From Antedon mediterranea (lineage: Eukaryota; Echinodermata; Crinoidea; Comatulida; Antedonidae), in contig NC_092674.1 of assembly GCF_964355755.1 (NCBI RefSeq), positions 30,180,001 through 30,244,000 on the forward strand: a stretch of 64,000 nucleotides of DNA. The letters are read 5' to 3'. The notes beneath the pieces were generated by a model. It saw only the letters and a program-made list of their open reading frames with translations, ran no database searches and had not been told where the DNA came from. Below are positions 13,225 to 25,069 of this stretch, piece by piece; the stretch's first letter is position 1, and the number at the start of each line of letters is the position of its first letter. Both the position numbers and the translations under genes were made by a program.

Positions 13225-15957
13225 CTTGTACATGTACTCTATTAATCTGTTTCCACTTCGGATGAATATCAATTTTTGATCGCTAACCCAGCGTTGTGTG
13301 GTTCATTTGTTTGATAAGCAAAATTTGTTAAAACTTTTCATGTCGTAAATCAAAGTTTGTGCTAAATTTGAACGTGACAAAGTGTTGAATTATTCCAAAT
13401 TTTAACCGCACTTTTGATTGATTTATAAAACACATTTAGTTTTGCTGTTAATTTTCCCTTGAACTTAATAAAGTATGCAAATTAGTTCCACCTGCGTTAA
13501 GAATAAAAACGCATATTAAAATCTTGAATATTTAAGATGCATAATTAAAAGTTGCTATACAGATAGTCTCGCATAATAAGTCACATGTGATGTTTAATTA
13601 TGCAAATTATGATCTTAATTAAAGAATGATTATAAACATTTATTAAATAAAATCAATTCCATCTGCATTATAAAAGTAAAAAATTCAATTTGAAACTTTA
13701 AATCATATAAAATACAGATAGTTTTGCATAATAAATCAGCTATATGAAAATAATTATTTAATTAAAGAATAATTAGGAATTATTATGCCTAAAATAAAAC
13801 TCAAATTTAATTAATTTTGTAATTAAAATAAGATGGTAATGGTTAACACTTTCTTAACATCCATTAATTTTAAAATCAGTATTAAAGTAAGTGTTAGTTG
13901 TTAAAAGATTCCAATATCCTTATTAAAAAAGACAGAGAAAATGAAAATTATGAGTTTAAAAAATGTTATCATATTAAGATCATTTGAGTAGGTCCTTGAT
14001 GTTTGATTAAAGAAAAATATTTATATTGTAAAGAACTTTTCCTTTTCTTTTAAAATAGTATTTTTCTTTTCAAATTTACAACAACAAGATGGCCTTGTAG
14101 TAGAGCGCCAACTGTGAGAAACAAGTTAGTCCAATTTATTTAACAAATGCCGACAAAATGTGTTTTTTATGCAACTAAAAAAACAACATTGCAACGAGAC
14201 AAAAATACTGAAATGGTTCTTATCAGTGGTTTCTTAACATTTGTTTGGAATTTAATCTTCCTAAATTTGTCAAAAAATATTCAATTATTAACGTTTTAAA
14301 TTTGAATTTAATTGTATAAGTCAAGTTTGCTTTGCCTTATATGTTGGTATGGATGTAGTTTTGTAGTTTTTTTTCTTTGTGGTATATTTGTATGAATTTA
14401 TTTTTCTATTATACAAAAATACACTAATTGAGAAATTGCTACAAATTTTTTTTTTCATGTGTTTTTTTTAATATGAATAAATATACCAAATATATATTTT
14501 AAAATTAATTCATGATTGACAAATGCAATATAGTACTGCAGTGTAGTTGATATTTCTTATTGTAGGAATAACTTGGTGGTTCTATGTAGCATGTGTTCTA
14601 ATCCTATGATTGAGTCCGAGTCTAAACATCACAGTTCCGTTTTGTCTTTTATGCCATTAAAGTTTTAGCCAAAGCAGCATGAACCTAAAGTCGTGCATGA
14701 TTATGCCTAAACTGATTTAATCAAATTGTGATTATTCTATCAATGTCAGAAAGGCAAAACAAAAATTAGATCAAGAATTTTAGCCATGGAGGACTTGCAG
14801 TAATTTCTCTGTTTCCGGTCTTTTTGTACAGTATTTTGTATACAGATGTGTTATGGCTTAGAGTGATTAGGCCCAGGTGATATTCGTGTTAGTTCCTAAT
14901 TACTTAAGATTCAAAAAGACCAATTGCATCAGTGTTTTGTACCCAAACACCTGTCTGTGTGTGACTTAAAAAACTAAAAGGTCACATACTTCATTCCATG
15001 AGAACATGATTAAATCTCAATGCTTAACATTAACTCAATTTCCGAAAAAATTGAAAATTTGACATTGAGGAAACCGTGAGGAAACTACACATAATATGAA
15101 TTCTTGATGAATGGTGTTTAACGGTTCGTTGGTTCATGAATGACCGGCAATTTCAAAGTCAAAATTTAGATTATATGGTGTAAATTTGTGTGTTATAATG
15201 CCATCTAGGCAATGAAAATACAGTGAATTATGCACACATAGATTGACATGCTGGTGATATAATAAAAATATATGTGATGAAATAGGATCTAAATTTTAAT
15301 TTTGTGACAGAAAATAACATTTAGCATGAAATTAAAGGTATTGTATTGTTACAGAAATGAATATGTTGTATGATATAATTGTAATATTAAGTATATCAAA
15401 GAGTTGACCTTCTCCTCAATTTAAATTTAAGTAAAAACATCCTCAAATTGTTAGATAATACTGAAGCACCCTACCATCAAAAGCAGTAAGCTACCAGGAA
15501 CTGACAGATGCAGGGCCTGTCAAAATTAGGTGCAAGGACAGATGTTATGTTAGATCATATGGAATGTGTTATTTTACCCTCAGCTGTTTAGTAGTGGAGT
15601 TGAGATCATTAGGCTAGATGGGGCCGACATCATTGTCTCTGTTTAGGTTAGGCCGTCTCAATGTCAGCATTTAATGTTACCGTTTATGACACATTTTAGG
15701 AAGTCATAGAAATAGTTCTTTTAAAATAGTTCAATTTCAGCACATGTTTATGTATTTATGTGACATATGAAATGGCCTGTTTCTGGTGCAAGTAAATAAA
15801 TAGCCTGTGAATAAATTATACATTCAGAAACTGGAAACATTTCAAACAAGGCTATGGTTAAAAACCCAGTTTATTTATTAACATTTGTTGCAGAATGCAG
15901 TCTGTTGTTTACAGAATATATATAAAATATGATTTTTTTGTTATTTGACACCAAACT
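13225..15957. other. Very AT-rich non-coding stretch
   Basis: Between about 13450 and 14550 the sequence is dominated by TTAATTAA-like words. I see no exon, RNA gene or transposon end. Confidence 0.55.
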
Positions 15958-16180
15958 TAAGCTCTATCTACACTCTCGACCTTTATGTGACATAAAAAAG
16001 GGTTGAGCCCATATATGGACATGATGATGTCTTATTACTACCATATTTGCACATATCACTACCATATTTGTGCATATCACTACCATATTTGTGCATAGCA
16101 CTACCATATTTGTGCATAGCACTACCATATTTGGGCACATCATACTTTTTTTGTCACATAAACGTTGATAGTGTAGTAGA
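15958..16180. mobile_element. Foldback MITE family, copy 3 (expanded core)
   Basis: Left end AAGCTCTATCTACACTCTCG, right end CATAAACGTTGATAGTGTAG. The internal 21-bp unit (CACTACCATATTTGTGCATA plus one base) is present about five times. This is the largest expansion of that unit among the copies here. The expansion explains a repetitive minus-strand open frame that is not a gene. Confidence 0.8.
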
Positions 16181-17470
16181 GTATCCAATAATTGATTCCA
16201 AAATGTGATTTAACTTGTGAATATTATCTAGGCCAACCATGGGCAGAATGTGCTTGCTCAGAATGTCACAGAATGTTTATCCTGTCCCCTTTATGATTAG
16301 GGTCAGAGCTTGTCATTGGCTCTGGTAATTTGTAAGCCGATACCTGTATGTCTCCTGTGATCACCTGAGTCAGTTAACATGCTTTACCTGGTGTTGAAAA
16401 ATACTTTTTCACTGGTTGACAATGATGCTGTACAGAGAGGGGTTAAGGTGGGTGAGAACAACCCTAGATTTTTTTTTAAACATTTATTTATTATTTATTC
16501 CTTCTTTTGACTGGATTGCATTTTCAGTAACGTAGTACTGCTTTTAAAAATTGTCCAGTTACAAGGTTTAAAAGTAAAGAAAAGTTATAACATATAGACA
16601 AAAAAATAAAAGCATACATATTTTTGAAAGATATATACAAAAAAAGTTTAAAACAAATTGATTTAAAAAAGATTTGGCCTAGGGCATATACATCTGATAT
16701 TTTGAAATTCAGCTCCAACCATATTCACAGAGTAATCCACCCTAGGCCTGCCTCCCAACCTCACATTCGTTTCAATATTATTATCCATTATGCATATAAT
16801 ATATGAATAAAGAACAAATAAGCTTATTTCCTTCAGTCATAAATAAAATATTTTCTTCGTTATAAATAAAATGTGATATTAATAAATCTGCTATTTGCCC
16901 TTTAATATATTAACATGCCAATGAAGACGACTTCCTCTTTAAGAATTCAGGTGACCTACTTCCAAGTAATCTCCTTCTTCATTTTTGTTGAAGCCATTCT
17001 GTTTTGATCCCCTTATAGCACAACAATTTGAATATCAAAGGTTATACACGTTAAATGTTACATTCTGAAATTCTGAATTCACACATGAATATTGCACAAG
17101 ATTTAAATGATAGACAGGTTCTGGAACCTAGGCTCTGTTCACACATGAATATTGCGCATGTTAAATTAGGCCCTGTTCACAGTATAGCGTATATGACGCT
17201 TATTTGGTTTAAGTAATTTATTGTGTAATTTGTATAGTATGTTTATTGTTCTCATATATTTATTCTTTTTTAAAATAGTGTACAAAAAAACGAATTTCCG
17301 ATATGTTTTATTGGACCAAATAAATGCTGTGAGAGCAACACATTGATATTATTATTCAGCCTTTTAGCCAATTAAAATATTCCATATGATGATAACAAGA
17401 AACGAAAATAATATGACATTGGTATGAGCGCCGTACACTAATACACCATAACTCTATCAGTGTGATCATA
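16181..17470. other. Non-coding stretch, no gene seen
   Basis: Two overlapping short open frames on opposite strands (16524-16806) are AT-driven. No conserved feature is recognised. Confidence 0.55.
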
Positions 17471-17609
17471 GCTTCAGTCTACACTATCAAATTAGTTTGA
17501 CAAAAAAGTGTAATGTGGCCAAATGTTAGTGATATGACATCATCATGTCCATATATGGGCACATCACATTTGTTTGTCACATAAAGTTTGATAGTGTAGA
17601 CAGAACTTT
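17471..17609. mobile_element. Foldback MITE family, copy 4
   Basis: It has the left arm CAGTCTACACTATCAAATTA and the right arm ATAAAGTTTGATAGTGTAGA. The family core words ATGACATCATCATGTCC and TATATGGGCACATCACA lie between. It is a compact copy with a single diverged internal unit. Confidence 0.8.
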
Positions 17610-18705
17610 TAGTTTGTTGCAACAATTTTGCTACAATGTAGCACGTAAGAAATCTAGATTTTAACTCTGCATTTGAATTATGATTATTTCTAGTAGCAAG
17701 TTGTGGTTGTAGCATGATGTTGTTTCAACATTGACTGGAGAATTCACCTTTGACCTGCCTCGTTGACAGGTAATAGTGGTTTTGTGGCAGACACCAGGTG
17801 GCTCTCTTGAAGCAATTTTACTCGTAATCAATCAAACTAAATTCGGAAATGACTTTTCCTGTAATTTGACGTATGAAATTGGTTGCCTAAAATTTCAACA
17901 GTTTATTATGGCAGTGCATCAAGAATTATTCCATCAGAAGATTTTTTTTATTGGTAAAAAAAGTTAATTTATAAAACTTTCCCAAAATTGGAATCGAGTC
18001 ACAGATGTAAGCAACATTAAATTGAAAAATACCTAAGTTTTCCAATTTCAGATTCAATATATTATTTATAGATTACAGTTGTTTTAATGTGCTGGAGGCT
18101 CAGAATAAGCCCAGGGGTCTTAAAGCTAGTTCTACAAGGAAAAAAAGTATTTATAATAAAAAATAAAAGGTATAATTAGCTACATATTATTACCAGCTAT
18201 AGGACACTATCTGGACAAATGGACAGTTGCAATGTCTTGAGTCTAAATTAAAACTGTTTTGAAAAGACTCCAATGAAAATAAATACGTTTTACTAAGCTT
18301 TTTGGGCTATCTTGGAAAATCTTCTATAAATTGATTTCTCAGTAATGTCAGTAGTTAATGTTATCCCTATATGTATTTCTTAAAATGATTTTCTAAATAA
18401 AATCAAATCTTTAAAATAGGTGTAGGCCTATAATAGGACATAAAATAATTTTAATTACATATACCGTACATACTACTGTTATGACAAAACCATAAAATGG
18501 TTGTAATTTTACCAACTGAGTGTTCCTGCTGTCATTTATGAACTGTATTTACATTTTCTAAGAACCTGGAAAGGATATTATGGAATTTGACAAGGAAATT
18601 ATAGATCTGTCGAGGACGTCATTACTAAAGTCAATTTCCTGTACTTTATGAAATTACCAGAAATACAGGAAATCGTAAAAACATCGATTTAATAGGTGTG
18701 TTGGT
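17610..18705. other. Non-coding stretch, no gene seen
   Basis: A 63-codon open frame at 17776-17967 has no recognisable motif. Nothing else can be supported. Confidence 0.5.
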
Positions 18706-18709
18706 TTAC

Positions 18710-18845
18710 AATAGAAGATCTTTTTTAATTTCATAACAAACAAAATTATAATGATGAAATTAAAAAAAAAGATCTTCTATTTCAAATAAACACAAAATAT
18801 TTGCAAATTGTTTAAATAATAAAAAAAAAAATCTTCTATTTTAAA
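18710..18845. repeat. Imperfect hairpin followed by a partial third copy
   Basis: ATAGAAGATCTTTTTTAATT near 18712 is followed about 20 bases later by its inverse, AATTAAAAAAAAAGATCTTC (18758-18777). A related AAAAAATCTTCTATTT occurs again near 18825. This is foldback DNA of unknown origin, possibly the remains of a small transposon. Confidence 0.55.
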
Positions 18846-19796
18846 GCAACACAAACAAGCTGCAAATTGTTTAAAATAACTATATTTTAAAAACAATTTC
18901 TGCTATTTGTTTCTGAAATGAATTGGATGGAATTGAATTGAAATGAATTGATGGAATTGACTACAAATAGCACAACATAATACTGTAGGCCTACCATAAA
19001 TTAAAATTATTTTTTTCTTTAGGCATGAATTGTCATTTACCGCATCTGCTTCTCATCATTAACTGTCATCAAAAGATGCCTTTTATATTTTCAAAATTTA
19101 AACTACTGTATTACCAAACACCAAAAAGACAAAATGGCATAGAAAGCATAACAATACCAAATCATAAATCCAAGATAGAAGATAAAAAATTAACAAAAAT
19201 TACAAAAAATGGTCAAGATTTAGAAAAGAAAAACATAGTACTTTCAATATAGTTCACACAAACTCCAATACCCATTTCTGGGACAACTTTTATCATCAGT
19301 CTCTGAAGGGTAAATGACAGGGTTGTCATGGGCCTCCATAGACTAGCTACGCACAAGAGCTAGGCAGCAGCCAACAAGTCTGCATGCAGATCTCCTGAAG
19401 CCCTGTACAGTGAGGTAGGCAGGTGTGTTGCTATGAAATATAGCTATGATGACAGTTACAGGCGTACATAATAAAATTTACCGTTTATTACCAACACATT
19501 TGAGTCCCTGCTGGATGCAGAGTAAACTATGTTGTTTTTTTCAAAGTCTAGGCAAGTCAGTTAGCCAAGCATATTAATCTGATTTGTGAATTTAGCCTGG
19601 TTTTTTATTGGAATAGGGAAAAATATCAACATGGGAGAAACCTATATGAGATATACCAAAGTGAAAATGTTATAGGGCGCTTGTTACTCTCTTCACAACT
19701 CATGCGTTTAATCAGCTTTGAGAAGGCCTCATTTGCTTGGGCATGTTGTAGTCAGACACCATTTTATCCATCAAGCATGAAATCAAAATGTCCTTA

Positions 19797-20120
19797 AATT
19801 AAGAGGAGTAAACAAAAGTAAGAGGAGTAAACAAAAGTAAGAGGAGTAAACAAAAGTAAGAGGAGTAAACAAAAGTAAGAGGAGTAAACAAAAGTAAGAG
19901 GAGTAAACAAAAGTAAGAGGAGTAAACAAAAGTAAGAGGAGTAAACAAAAGTAAGAGGAGTAAACAAAAGTAAGAGGAGTAAACAAAATTAAGAGGAGTA
20001 AACAAAATTAAGAGGAGTAAACAAAATTAAGAGGAGTAAACAAAAGTAAGAGGAGTAAACAAAAGTAAGAGGAGTAAACAAAAGTAAGAGGAGTAAACAA
20101 AAGTAAGAGGAGTAAACAAC
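19797..20120. repeat. 19-bp minisatellite, about 17 copies
   Basis: Head-to-tail copies of AAGAGGAGTAAACAAAAGT. Three neighbouring copies (about 19979-20037) share an AAAATT variant in place of AAAAGT, which fits local duplication of a variant block. The repeat-encoded minus-strand open frames are by-products. Confidence 0.95.
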
Positions 20121-20318
20121 TACAGACAGCAATAAGGATGGTATTAATTAAAACCTTTAAATAATTATACAGCATCTACTGATTAAAAAAAAGATGAAAC
20201 TCATGTTTCTCTTATCAAATTGCTAGCTTAGCCTTGTTAAATGATTTGAACATAGGACCGTGTTTTTGTAAGCAGGCAATTTTATTTACTGTTGGTTTTA
20301 GAAACAAAATAATGTCTT

Positions 20319-20415
20319 CACTATCAAACAAAGGTATGATGTGACATCATTGTGTCCATATATGGGCACATCATATTTGTTGTCACATAAAGTTTGATAG
20401 TGTAGACAGAGCTTA
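20319..20415. mobile_element. Foldback MITE family, copy 5 (left part shortened)
   Basis: The right end is complete (ATAAAGTTTGATAGTGTAGA then CAGAGCTT) and the core TATATGGGCACATCATATTT is present. The left arm is reduced to CACTATCAAAC. It directly abuts the TTAA-flanked element that begins at 20417. Confidence 0.7.
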
Positions 20416-20637
20416 AAGACCCCTTCCCTGCAATTTTGGACGTTTTTTGGAAAATAATACATATATATCACTTTAAAAACATTAAACCATGTCATTCCTT
20501 GTCTTAAATGTACGTTTTATGGTAAATTATGATAAAAAGTGAGAAACAATGCACTACCTAAGTAGTGTTGTGAACGGCGCCCGTTGGGTAAACAGACCAC
20601 CCCGCCGACCGAACGAGGGCGTCGCCCCGATAGCCTG

Positions 20638-20662
20638 ATTTGCATACAGGGGGTATGCAAAT
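20638..20662. promoter_or_regulatory. Inverted octamer (POU-type) motifs in the LTR
   Basis: ATTTGCATAC, five bases AGGGG, then GTATGCAAAT: a perfect 10-bp inverted repeat. Each arm contains the ATGCAAAT octamer or its complement, the classical binding word of POU-homeodomain factors such as Oct proteins. The same block is in the 3' LTR at 26542-26566. A role as an LTR enhancer is inferred. Confidence 0.5.
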
Positions 20663-20806
20663 GTTAACGTGGGACCTCGACGCCGCCCGAGCTGGTCTAT
20701 TCGAAGCAGGAACCAAGGAGAAACGGACACAACCGGAATTGACCAAGATATTTGGATTTACTGCTTACGGATACTTGTGTGATTTAGGACAAGCGGGACT
20801 GTTAAG

Positions 20807-20812
20807 GTAAGC
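20807..20812 (+). promoter_or_regulatory. Putative leader splice donor in the 5' LTR
   Basis: GTTAAG/GTAAGC matches the donor consensus well. A donor in the transcribed leader is how retroelements make subgenomic mRNAs. Joined to the acceptor at 25361 it would place the ORF3 ATG two bases into the second exon. Use of the site is inferred. Confidence 0.35.
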
Positions 20813-20864
20813 CTAGTAGCTTTCATTATCAGGCCATTCCAGCACCGACCTAAAATCACAACAT

Positions 20865-20882
20865 TGGCGCTGCGAGCAAAAG
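20865..20882 (+). other. Putative primer-binding site
   Basis: TGGCGCTGCGAGCAAAAG begins one base after the LTR with TGG, the complement of a tRNA CCA end. The matching tRNA would end GCGCCA. The cognate tRNA cannot be named from this window. Bases 20873-20886 also form a small hairpin (CGAGC, AAAA, GCTCG). Confidence 0.6.
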
Positions 20883-22082
20883 CTCGGAAATTTTTTTTTT
20901 TTTGGTGGGGAGGCGGGTGCCTTGATTGCCAGCTGGCATTCTTAACGTGATCGGGTTGATTGCGAGGTATTTTGTCCTCTGCTGAAACTATTAACTTATT
21001 GTACTTACGGTGCATTTGTTAGTTTATTGAAGTTGGTATATTTATTGAAGATTACAACATACCGGTAAAGTTAATCACGCAGTATTGTGGCATTTGGATA
21101 CTTGCTGATTAGCGTATCGACGGGGTAGTCAATGCGTACCGGGAGTTGTATTAATATTTTGCTATAGTTGAAGGATTAGTGGGCAGTTTACTAGGCCGTA
21201 TCACCTGGTGGGATACTAGGCGTGGCCGTTGAACTGAGTGGCACCACTAATTTTAACTTTGATTGTTTTTTATTGATAACATCTTTTTCGTCCATCAGTC
21301 AGGTTTTTCATCTTGAGAAATTATACTGGCTGTGTGTAATATATTGTGTTAACTTCACAGTGGCATTACCGCTTTCCTTTCTTTGCATCGGGGGAAGGTT
21401 TAGTGGTAAGTGTTGTTAAACTGTATCGACGTCTTTTTATTAATCTAGTTGCTTGTTATTGCAGGTTTGCTGGTGCAATATTTTAACTGTATTTGTATCG
21501 CCAGCTGCCATTTTGCAATATTTGTGTGCGTGTTATTGCATTGACGATATTTTATTCTATTGTTGGGCCTGTAATTTTTATTACGTCTGGCGGTATTTTA
21601 ATTTGTATCGTACTCTTTGCTTGATAACATCTGTTATCTCACACTGCAGCTAGTTTTACCACACTGAAGATCGTAAAGTGTTACTTACAACTTTTACTCC
21701 GTGCCAGTCTGTTTTCTTCTGGAAAGCTTGAAGACTGTTCACGTGATTTGTGACTTCAACTTCACACGCTGATTATCACTGCCTTTCTGTGGAGGGGAGT
21801 GGTCTGGTGATCAGTGTTCGTTGAGCATTACCAAGATCTGGATTTGAAGTATCGTCATCATTTGAATGCTGTGCAATTGGTGAATGTATCACAAATGTTT
21901 TAATAGTTTTATGCCCATTTTAATAGTACAGGCATTGGTATTTTATGGCATTTTACATTCCTAGTTTATACACAGTATTCATCTTAAACCGGATAAGTAC
22001 TAGTGGCAGAACATACATTTAGATACATTTTAATGAAAGTCTTTGACTTCTGGCAATACTTTTATATCGTATGTTTTAAAGG
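20883..22082 (+). other. Retrotransposon leader, 1.2 kb
   Basis: No long open frame. A good donor (GTG/GTAAGTG at 21406) and acceptor (GTTATTGCAG at 21455-21464) bound a possible 59-nt intron, so the leader may be spliced. Short open frames at 21222-21419 and 21453-21653 encode cysteine- and phenylalanine-rich peptides without recognised domains, and I do not call them genes. Confidence 0.5.
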
Positions 22083-24536
22083 ATGCCTCATGTTGCAATA
22101 AATTTCTGGACAGAGCCGGAGCTCGTCCATCTACTAGGAAAAAGAGCTAGGAAAATTACTGATTGGAGGTCCAAATTTGGAAATATTAGAGCCTGTGACT
22201 TAGAATATTTAACTGGAATCAAGTGCTTGTCATCCAAAACGACTCGCTGGGATTTCACACCGAATCCTCAATTAGTGAGTAGTTGGGTTCAGAACACTAG
22301 CACTCCTCAACTGTTCCATGCAGCACAAGTTCCATTTGGAACTTATTCCGGTGATTTACCTGGTGGTAGTTTCTCATGGAGACACACCAGTACCAACCAA
22401 CCTAGTTCTGACCACAGAGAAAAGACAGATTCAGGTTGTAGGAATACTCACTATAGGTATGCAACCAAAGCAGAATGTCAACCAATATCTGAACTGTTAG
22501 CTTTAGACTCTAGTCTTAATGTACGGGGTCACCATTGCACTAAAGGTAGTAAAACCTCAAAAACTAGATCTGTGTCTAAGCTTTGTAGATTACTGACAGA
22601 GGATTGTTTCAGTGACTCTTCTAGTAGCTCTAGTCTTATGGACTCCAGCTCTAGTAATGATGAGAGTTGTACAAGTGACGAAGATAGTGATCAGGATAGG
22701 GCTTATGGTAAATATTCTACGAGTGTTCAATCTAGAAGACGACACTCGCATAGGCATTCCCAACGATCACAAAAACTATTGAGACAGAAAGACATTCCCA
22801 AGTCTCTAACTTTTAATGGCTGGGATGATGACTGGTATCCTTTTAAGAAACGGTTTAGATCTTTCGCAAAGGCGCAGAACCTTACCACCGGGGATAGTAA
22901 AAATGCCCTTTTTTGGTGTATGGAGGGACCTGCGGCGAAGTTCTTAACCAATCTTTTAAGGATGGAGCCAACATTAGACTTCAAAGAGATGATGGATGTC
23001 CTCAGTGTACGTTTCGGAGACGGTGAGCGGTCTCTAAAACAGGAACGACACGAAACTATAGAAAAATGGGGACGTAGAGTCATGACTGTAACCGAGAAAG
23101 CCTGTAGTGATCTACCTAGATCTAGAGTGCAAAAGCTACAGGTGGAATGGTTCTGCACTGGGTGTCACGACAAGGATGCTGGTGAGTATGTTTCACGGAA
23201 ACATTGTGCTACTATCACCGAAGCTCTTGAAAAATATAGGAGGTTTGACTGTCGCCGCAAAGGGTTGTACAGAGAGCATGGGAGAAAAGTCAGAAATGAT
23301 TTAATGCCCCGTACTAGGTCTATGACTTATACTCTCTGTAGCTCAACCCATCATCACATATCCTCACACGAAGATGAAGCCGAAAACCATTATCAAGCTT
23401 CTGAAATCTGGAGTAGGCCGAAAGCGGAGTCATCAATTGGAGAAGAGGACGTGCCCAACGGGAAATCTCTTACCATGATGGAGGCTGCAGGGCGGCAAGG
23501 TAAAAACAGACTTCCTGGCACATCCGATGAACTCCAACTTTTGGCATCTTACTCCTCACCAACATCGGACATGCTTCCTGTAGCAGACCCATGTATTACC
23601 ATGGAACAACCAGAGACCACAGAACGAGGGTCCATTTTACCCACTGGTGAAATGCCTAACCTTGTCACACCAACCAGTGAATTGACAAGAAAGAAGAAAA
23701 GTCAAGAATCAGTGTCAAAATCTGCCCGTGCTAATCTGGATTTCCCAGTGGTTGACTCATGGTTGGCTAGCATTTCGGGTCAGGAAAGGACACATACAGC
23801 ACACACCACAGCTCTTGACTTCACAGTGGTTGAATCATGTTTAGCCACCCTTGTTGAAGACCTAGAAGAGAGGATTAAGGTACCAGTGCCTGATTTCCCA
23901 GTGTTTAATCCAGGGGAGAAGCCAGGAAAAACTAAACCCGATGGTACCAAAGAACCACGTAGACGACGGCAACTACCCACCATTCCGGTAGAGTGGCCTG
24001 AACCAACATGGAGTCCACAAACTCCAGAACAACACAGACGATGGCCGCAACTACCTACCAATCTGGTAGGTAAGCCTGAACTACCTCGACGAAGACGGAG
24101 ATTACCTACCGTTCCGAAAGAAAGACAAACTGTGGTATCCGCTTTTTCTGTTGCTGATATCCAATCGGCCAGTATTGGAGTCTGTAACACTCCAGTGATT
24201 TCGGTCACAACTGGATCTGATCGGGCTAGTTGTAAACCGGCTGCGAAAGATGTGGGGTCGACCACAGTGGAGGTTACTACCGGATTGACAGACCAACCCC
24301 AGGTTAGAATGGTAACTGAAGTACCCCCTGAACACAAGGTAAGTATGCTTTGTCTTTCAGGTACAGAGTTTACGGTGATATCTTCCTTTCCTATCAGAAA
24401 GCAAGCCCGTAGCTCTCAACGGTTACATTCTTGGGTACTCACCCCGACTAGACCTGGGGTTCTACACAGCAGGACTGAGAAAGTAGACCCCAAGCTAGCT
24501 GGGACGATTCCGTGGGATCCAGGAGGTGAAACTTAA
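22083..24536 (+). CDS. Gag-like protein of the LTR retrotransposon
   Basis: An 817-codon ORF starting at the first ATG of a long open frame. Residues 1-160 are unrecognised. About 170-210 is a serine/aspartate-rich acidic tract, then comes a short basic stretch (RRRHSHRHSQRSQK). Residues 240-395 have the style of a retrotransposon Gag capsid domain: 'LTFNGWDDDWYPFKKRFRSF', then ALFWCMEGPAAKFL, a helical spacing and an arginine-rich end. That style is known from Gypsy-type Gag (retrotrans_gag family). No CCHC zinc knuckle is visible. The C-terminal third is rich in proline, threonine and arginine, with three related PTIP/PTNL/PTVP blocks near 640-680. A strong splice donor in codon phase 0 at 24339 would replace the last 65 residues with the PHD exon at 25070. 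The unspliced RNA would give the 817-residue form. The protein presumably builds the cytoplasmic particle that packages element RNA. The capsid assignment is by pattern, not by a database search. Confidence 0.75.
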   Translation: MPHVAINFWTEPELVHLLGKRARKITDWRSKFGNIRACDLEYLTGIKCLSSKTTRWDFTPNPQLVSSWVQNTSTPQLFHAAQVPFGTYSGDLPGGSFSWRHTSTNQPSSDHREKTDSGCRNTHYRYATKAECQPISELLALDSSLNVRGHHCTKGSKTSKTRSVSKLCRLLTEDCFSDSSSSSSLMDSSSSNDESCTSDEDSDQDRAYGKYSTSVQSRRRHSHRHSQRSQKLLRQKDIPKSLTFNGWDDDWYPFKKRFRSFAKAQNLTTGDSKNALFWCMEGPAAKFLTNLLRMEPTLDFKEMMDVLSVRFGDGERSLKQERHETIEKWGRRVMTVTEKACSDLPRSRVQKLQVEWFCTGCHDKDAGEYVSRKHCATITEALEKYRRFDCRRKGLYREHGRKVRNDLMPRTRSMTYTLCSSTHHHISSHEDEAENHYQASEIWSRPKAESSIGEEDVPNGKSLTMMEAAGRQGKNRLPGTSDELQLLASYSSPTSDMLPVADPCITMEQPETTERGSILPTGEMPNLVTPTSELTRKKKSQESVSKSARANLDFPVVDSWLASISGQERTHTAHTTALDFTVVESCLATLVEDLEERIKVPVPDFPVFNPGEKPGKTKPDGTKEPRRRRQLPTIPVEWPEPTWSPQTPEQHRRWPQLPTNLVGKPELPRRRRRLPTVPKERQTVVSAFSVADIQSASIGVCNTPVISVTTGSDRASCKPAAKDVGSTTVEVTTGLTDQPQVRMVTEVPPEHKVSMLCLSGTEFTVISSFPIRKQARSSQRLHSWVLTPTRPGVLHSRTEKVDPKLAGTIPWDPGGET

Positions 24537-25069
24537 TGGATGCTGTCACTTCTGACTGCGCTTTCTGAGTGTAGTCTACAAGAATCTTGACGGAATCAAA
24601 CTGGAATTGTGCCCATGACGACGGAGCAGTTGAGTTGACTCGTTTCCACTGGAAACCTCAACTTAACTCACATCAATATCAACCTGCCAAATGGTTGCAT
24701 TACTTTTGCTCGTGGCAATGTAATGTACATTTGTTGAACTCAGGTTGATCTTGGAAGTTGCTGCAGATGGTAAGTATAGTGATGCAGGAGCTGATATCTG
24801 TACATCAGTATGCCTCCTGAGCTTCACACTTACCATGATGATGTAGAAGAAGACGTACAGAACCCACATTTCAGGGAGTGTCCCCGGTGTATTCAAGCTA
24901 GTGTGAGAAAGGTGGAATGCTTCCCTTTTAGAATGGGGAGGTGTGTTGTGAAAGGGGTCTCACGCTTGAATATCCTGTCCAGTTTGCTCATTTGCATGTA
25001 AATCAGCTGGTTGAAATGCAGGGTTGACCCCACCAGGATAGGCTGGTTATTAGTTCTTGTTTTTTTCAG
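24339..25069 (+). other. Predicted intron joining gag to the PHD exon
   Basis: The donor CAAG/GTAAGTATG at 24339 matches the consensus almost perfectly. The acceptor TTCTTGTTTTTTTCAG ends at 25069. The 731-nt segment contains the gag stop codon and no other coding signal. The upstream exon ends on a codon boundary (gag codon 752) and the downstream open frame begins on one, so removal keeps the frame. Confidence 0.65.

Larger units (their letters stand above)
20566..20863 (+). repeat. 5' LTR
   Basis: 298 bp, TG...CA, matching the 3' LTR at every position I compared. It contains an inverted pair of octamer motifs (20638-20662) and a strong splice-donor-like AAG/GTAAG at 20807. No clear TATA box or AATAAA is visible, so the U3/R/U5 borders cannot be placed. 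Confidence 0.95.

Noticed and set aside
19783-20005. Two overlapping minus-strand frames rich in F, L, T and P
   Set aside because: They are translations of the 19-bp repeat in different frames and are not genes.
22727-24337. Minus-strand open frames of 143 and 185 codons within gag
   Set aside because: They are antisense to the gag-like ORF, which has the better domain pattern, start and splice context.
24339-24360. A 22-base GT...AG segment inside gag that could look like an intron
   Set aside because: Too short to be spliced. The same donor with the acceptor at 25069 is the sensible choice.
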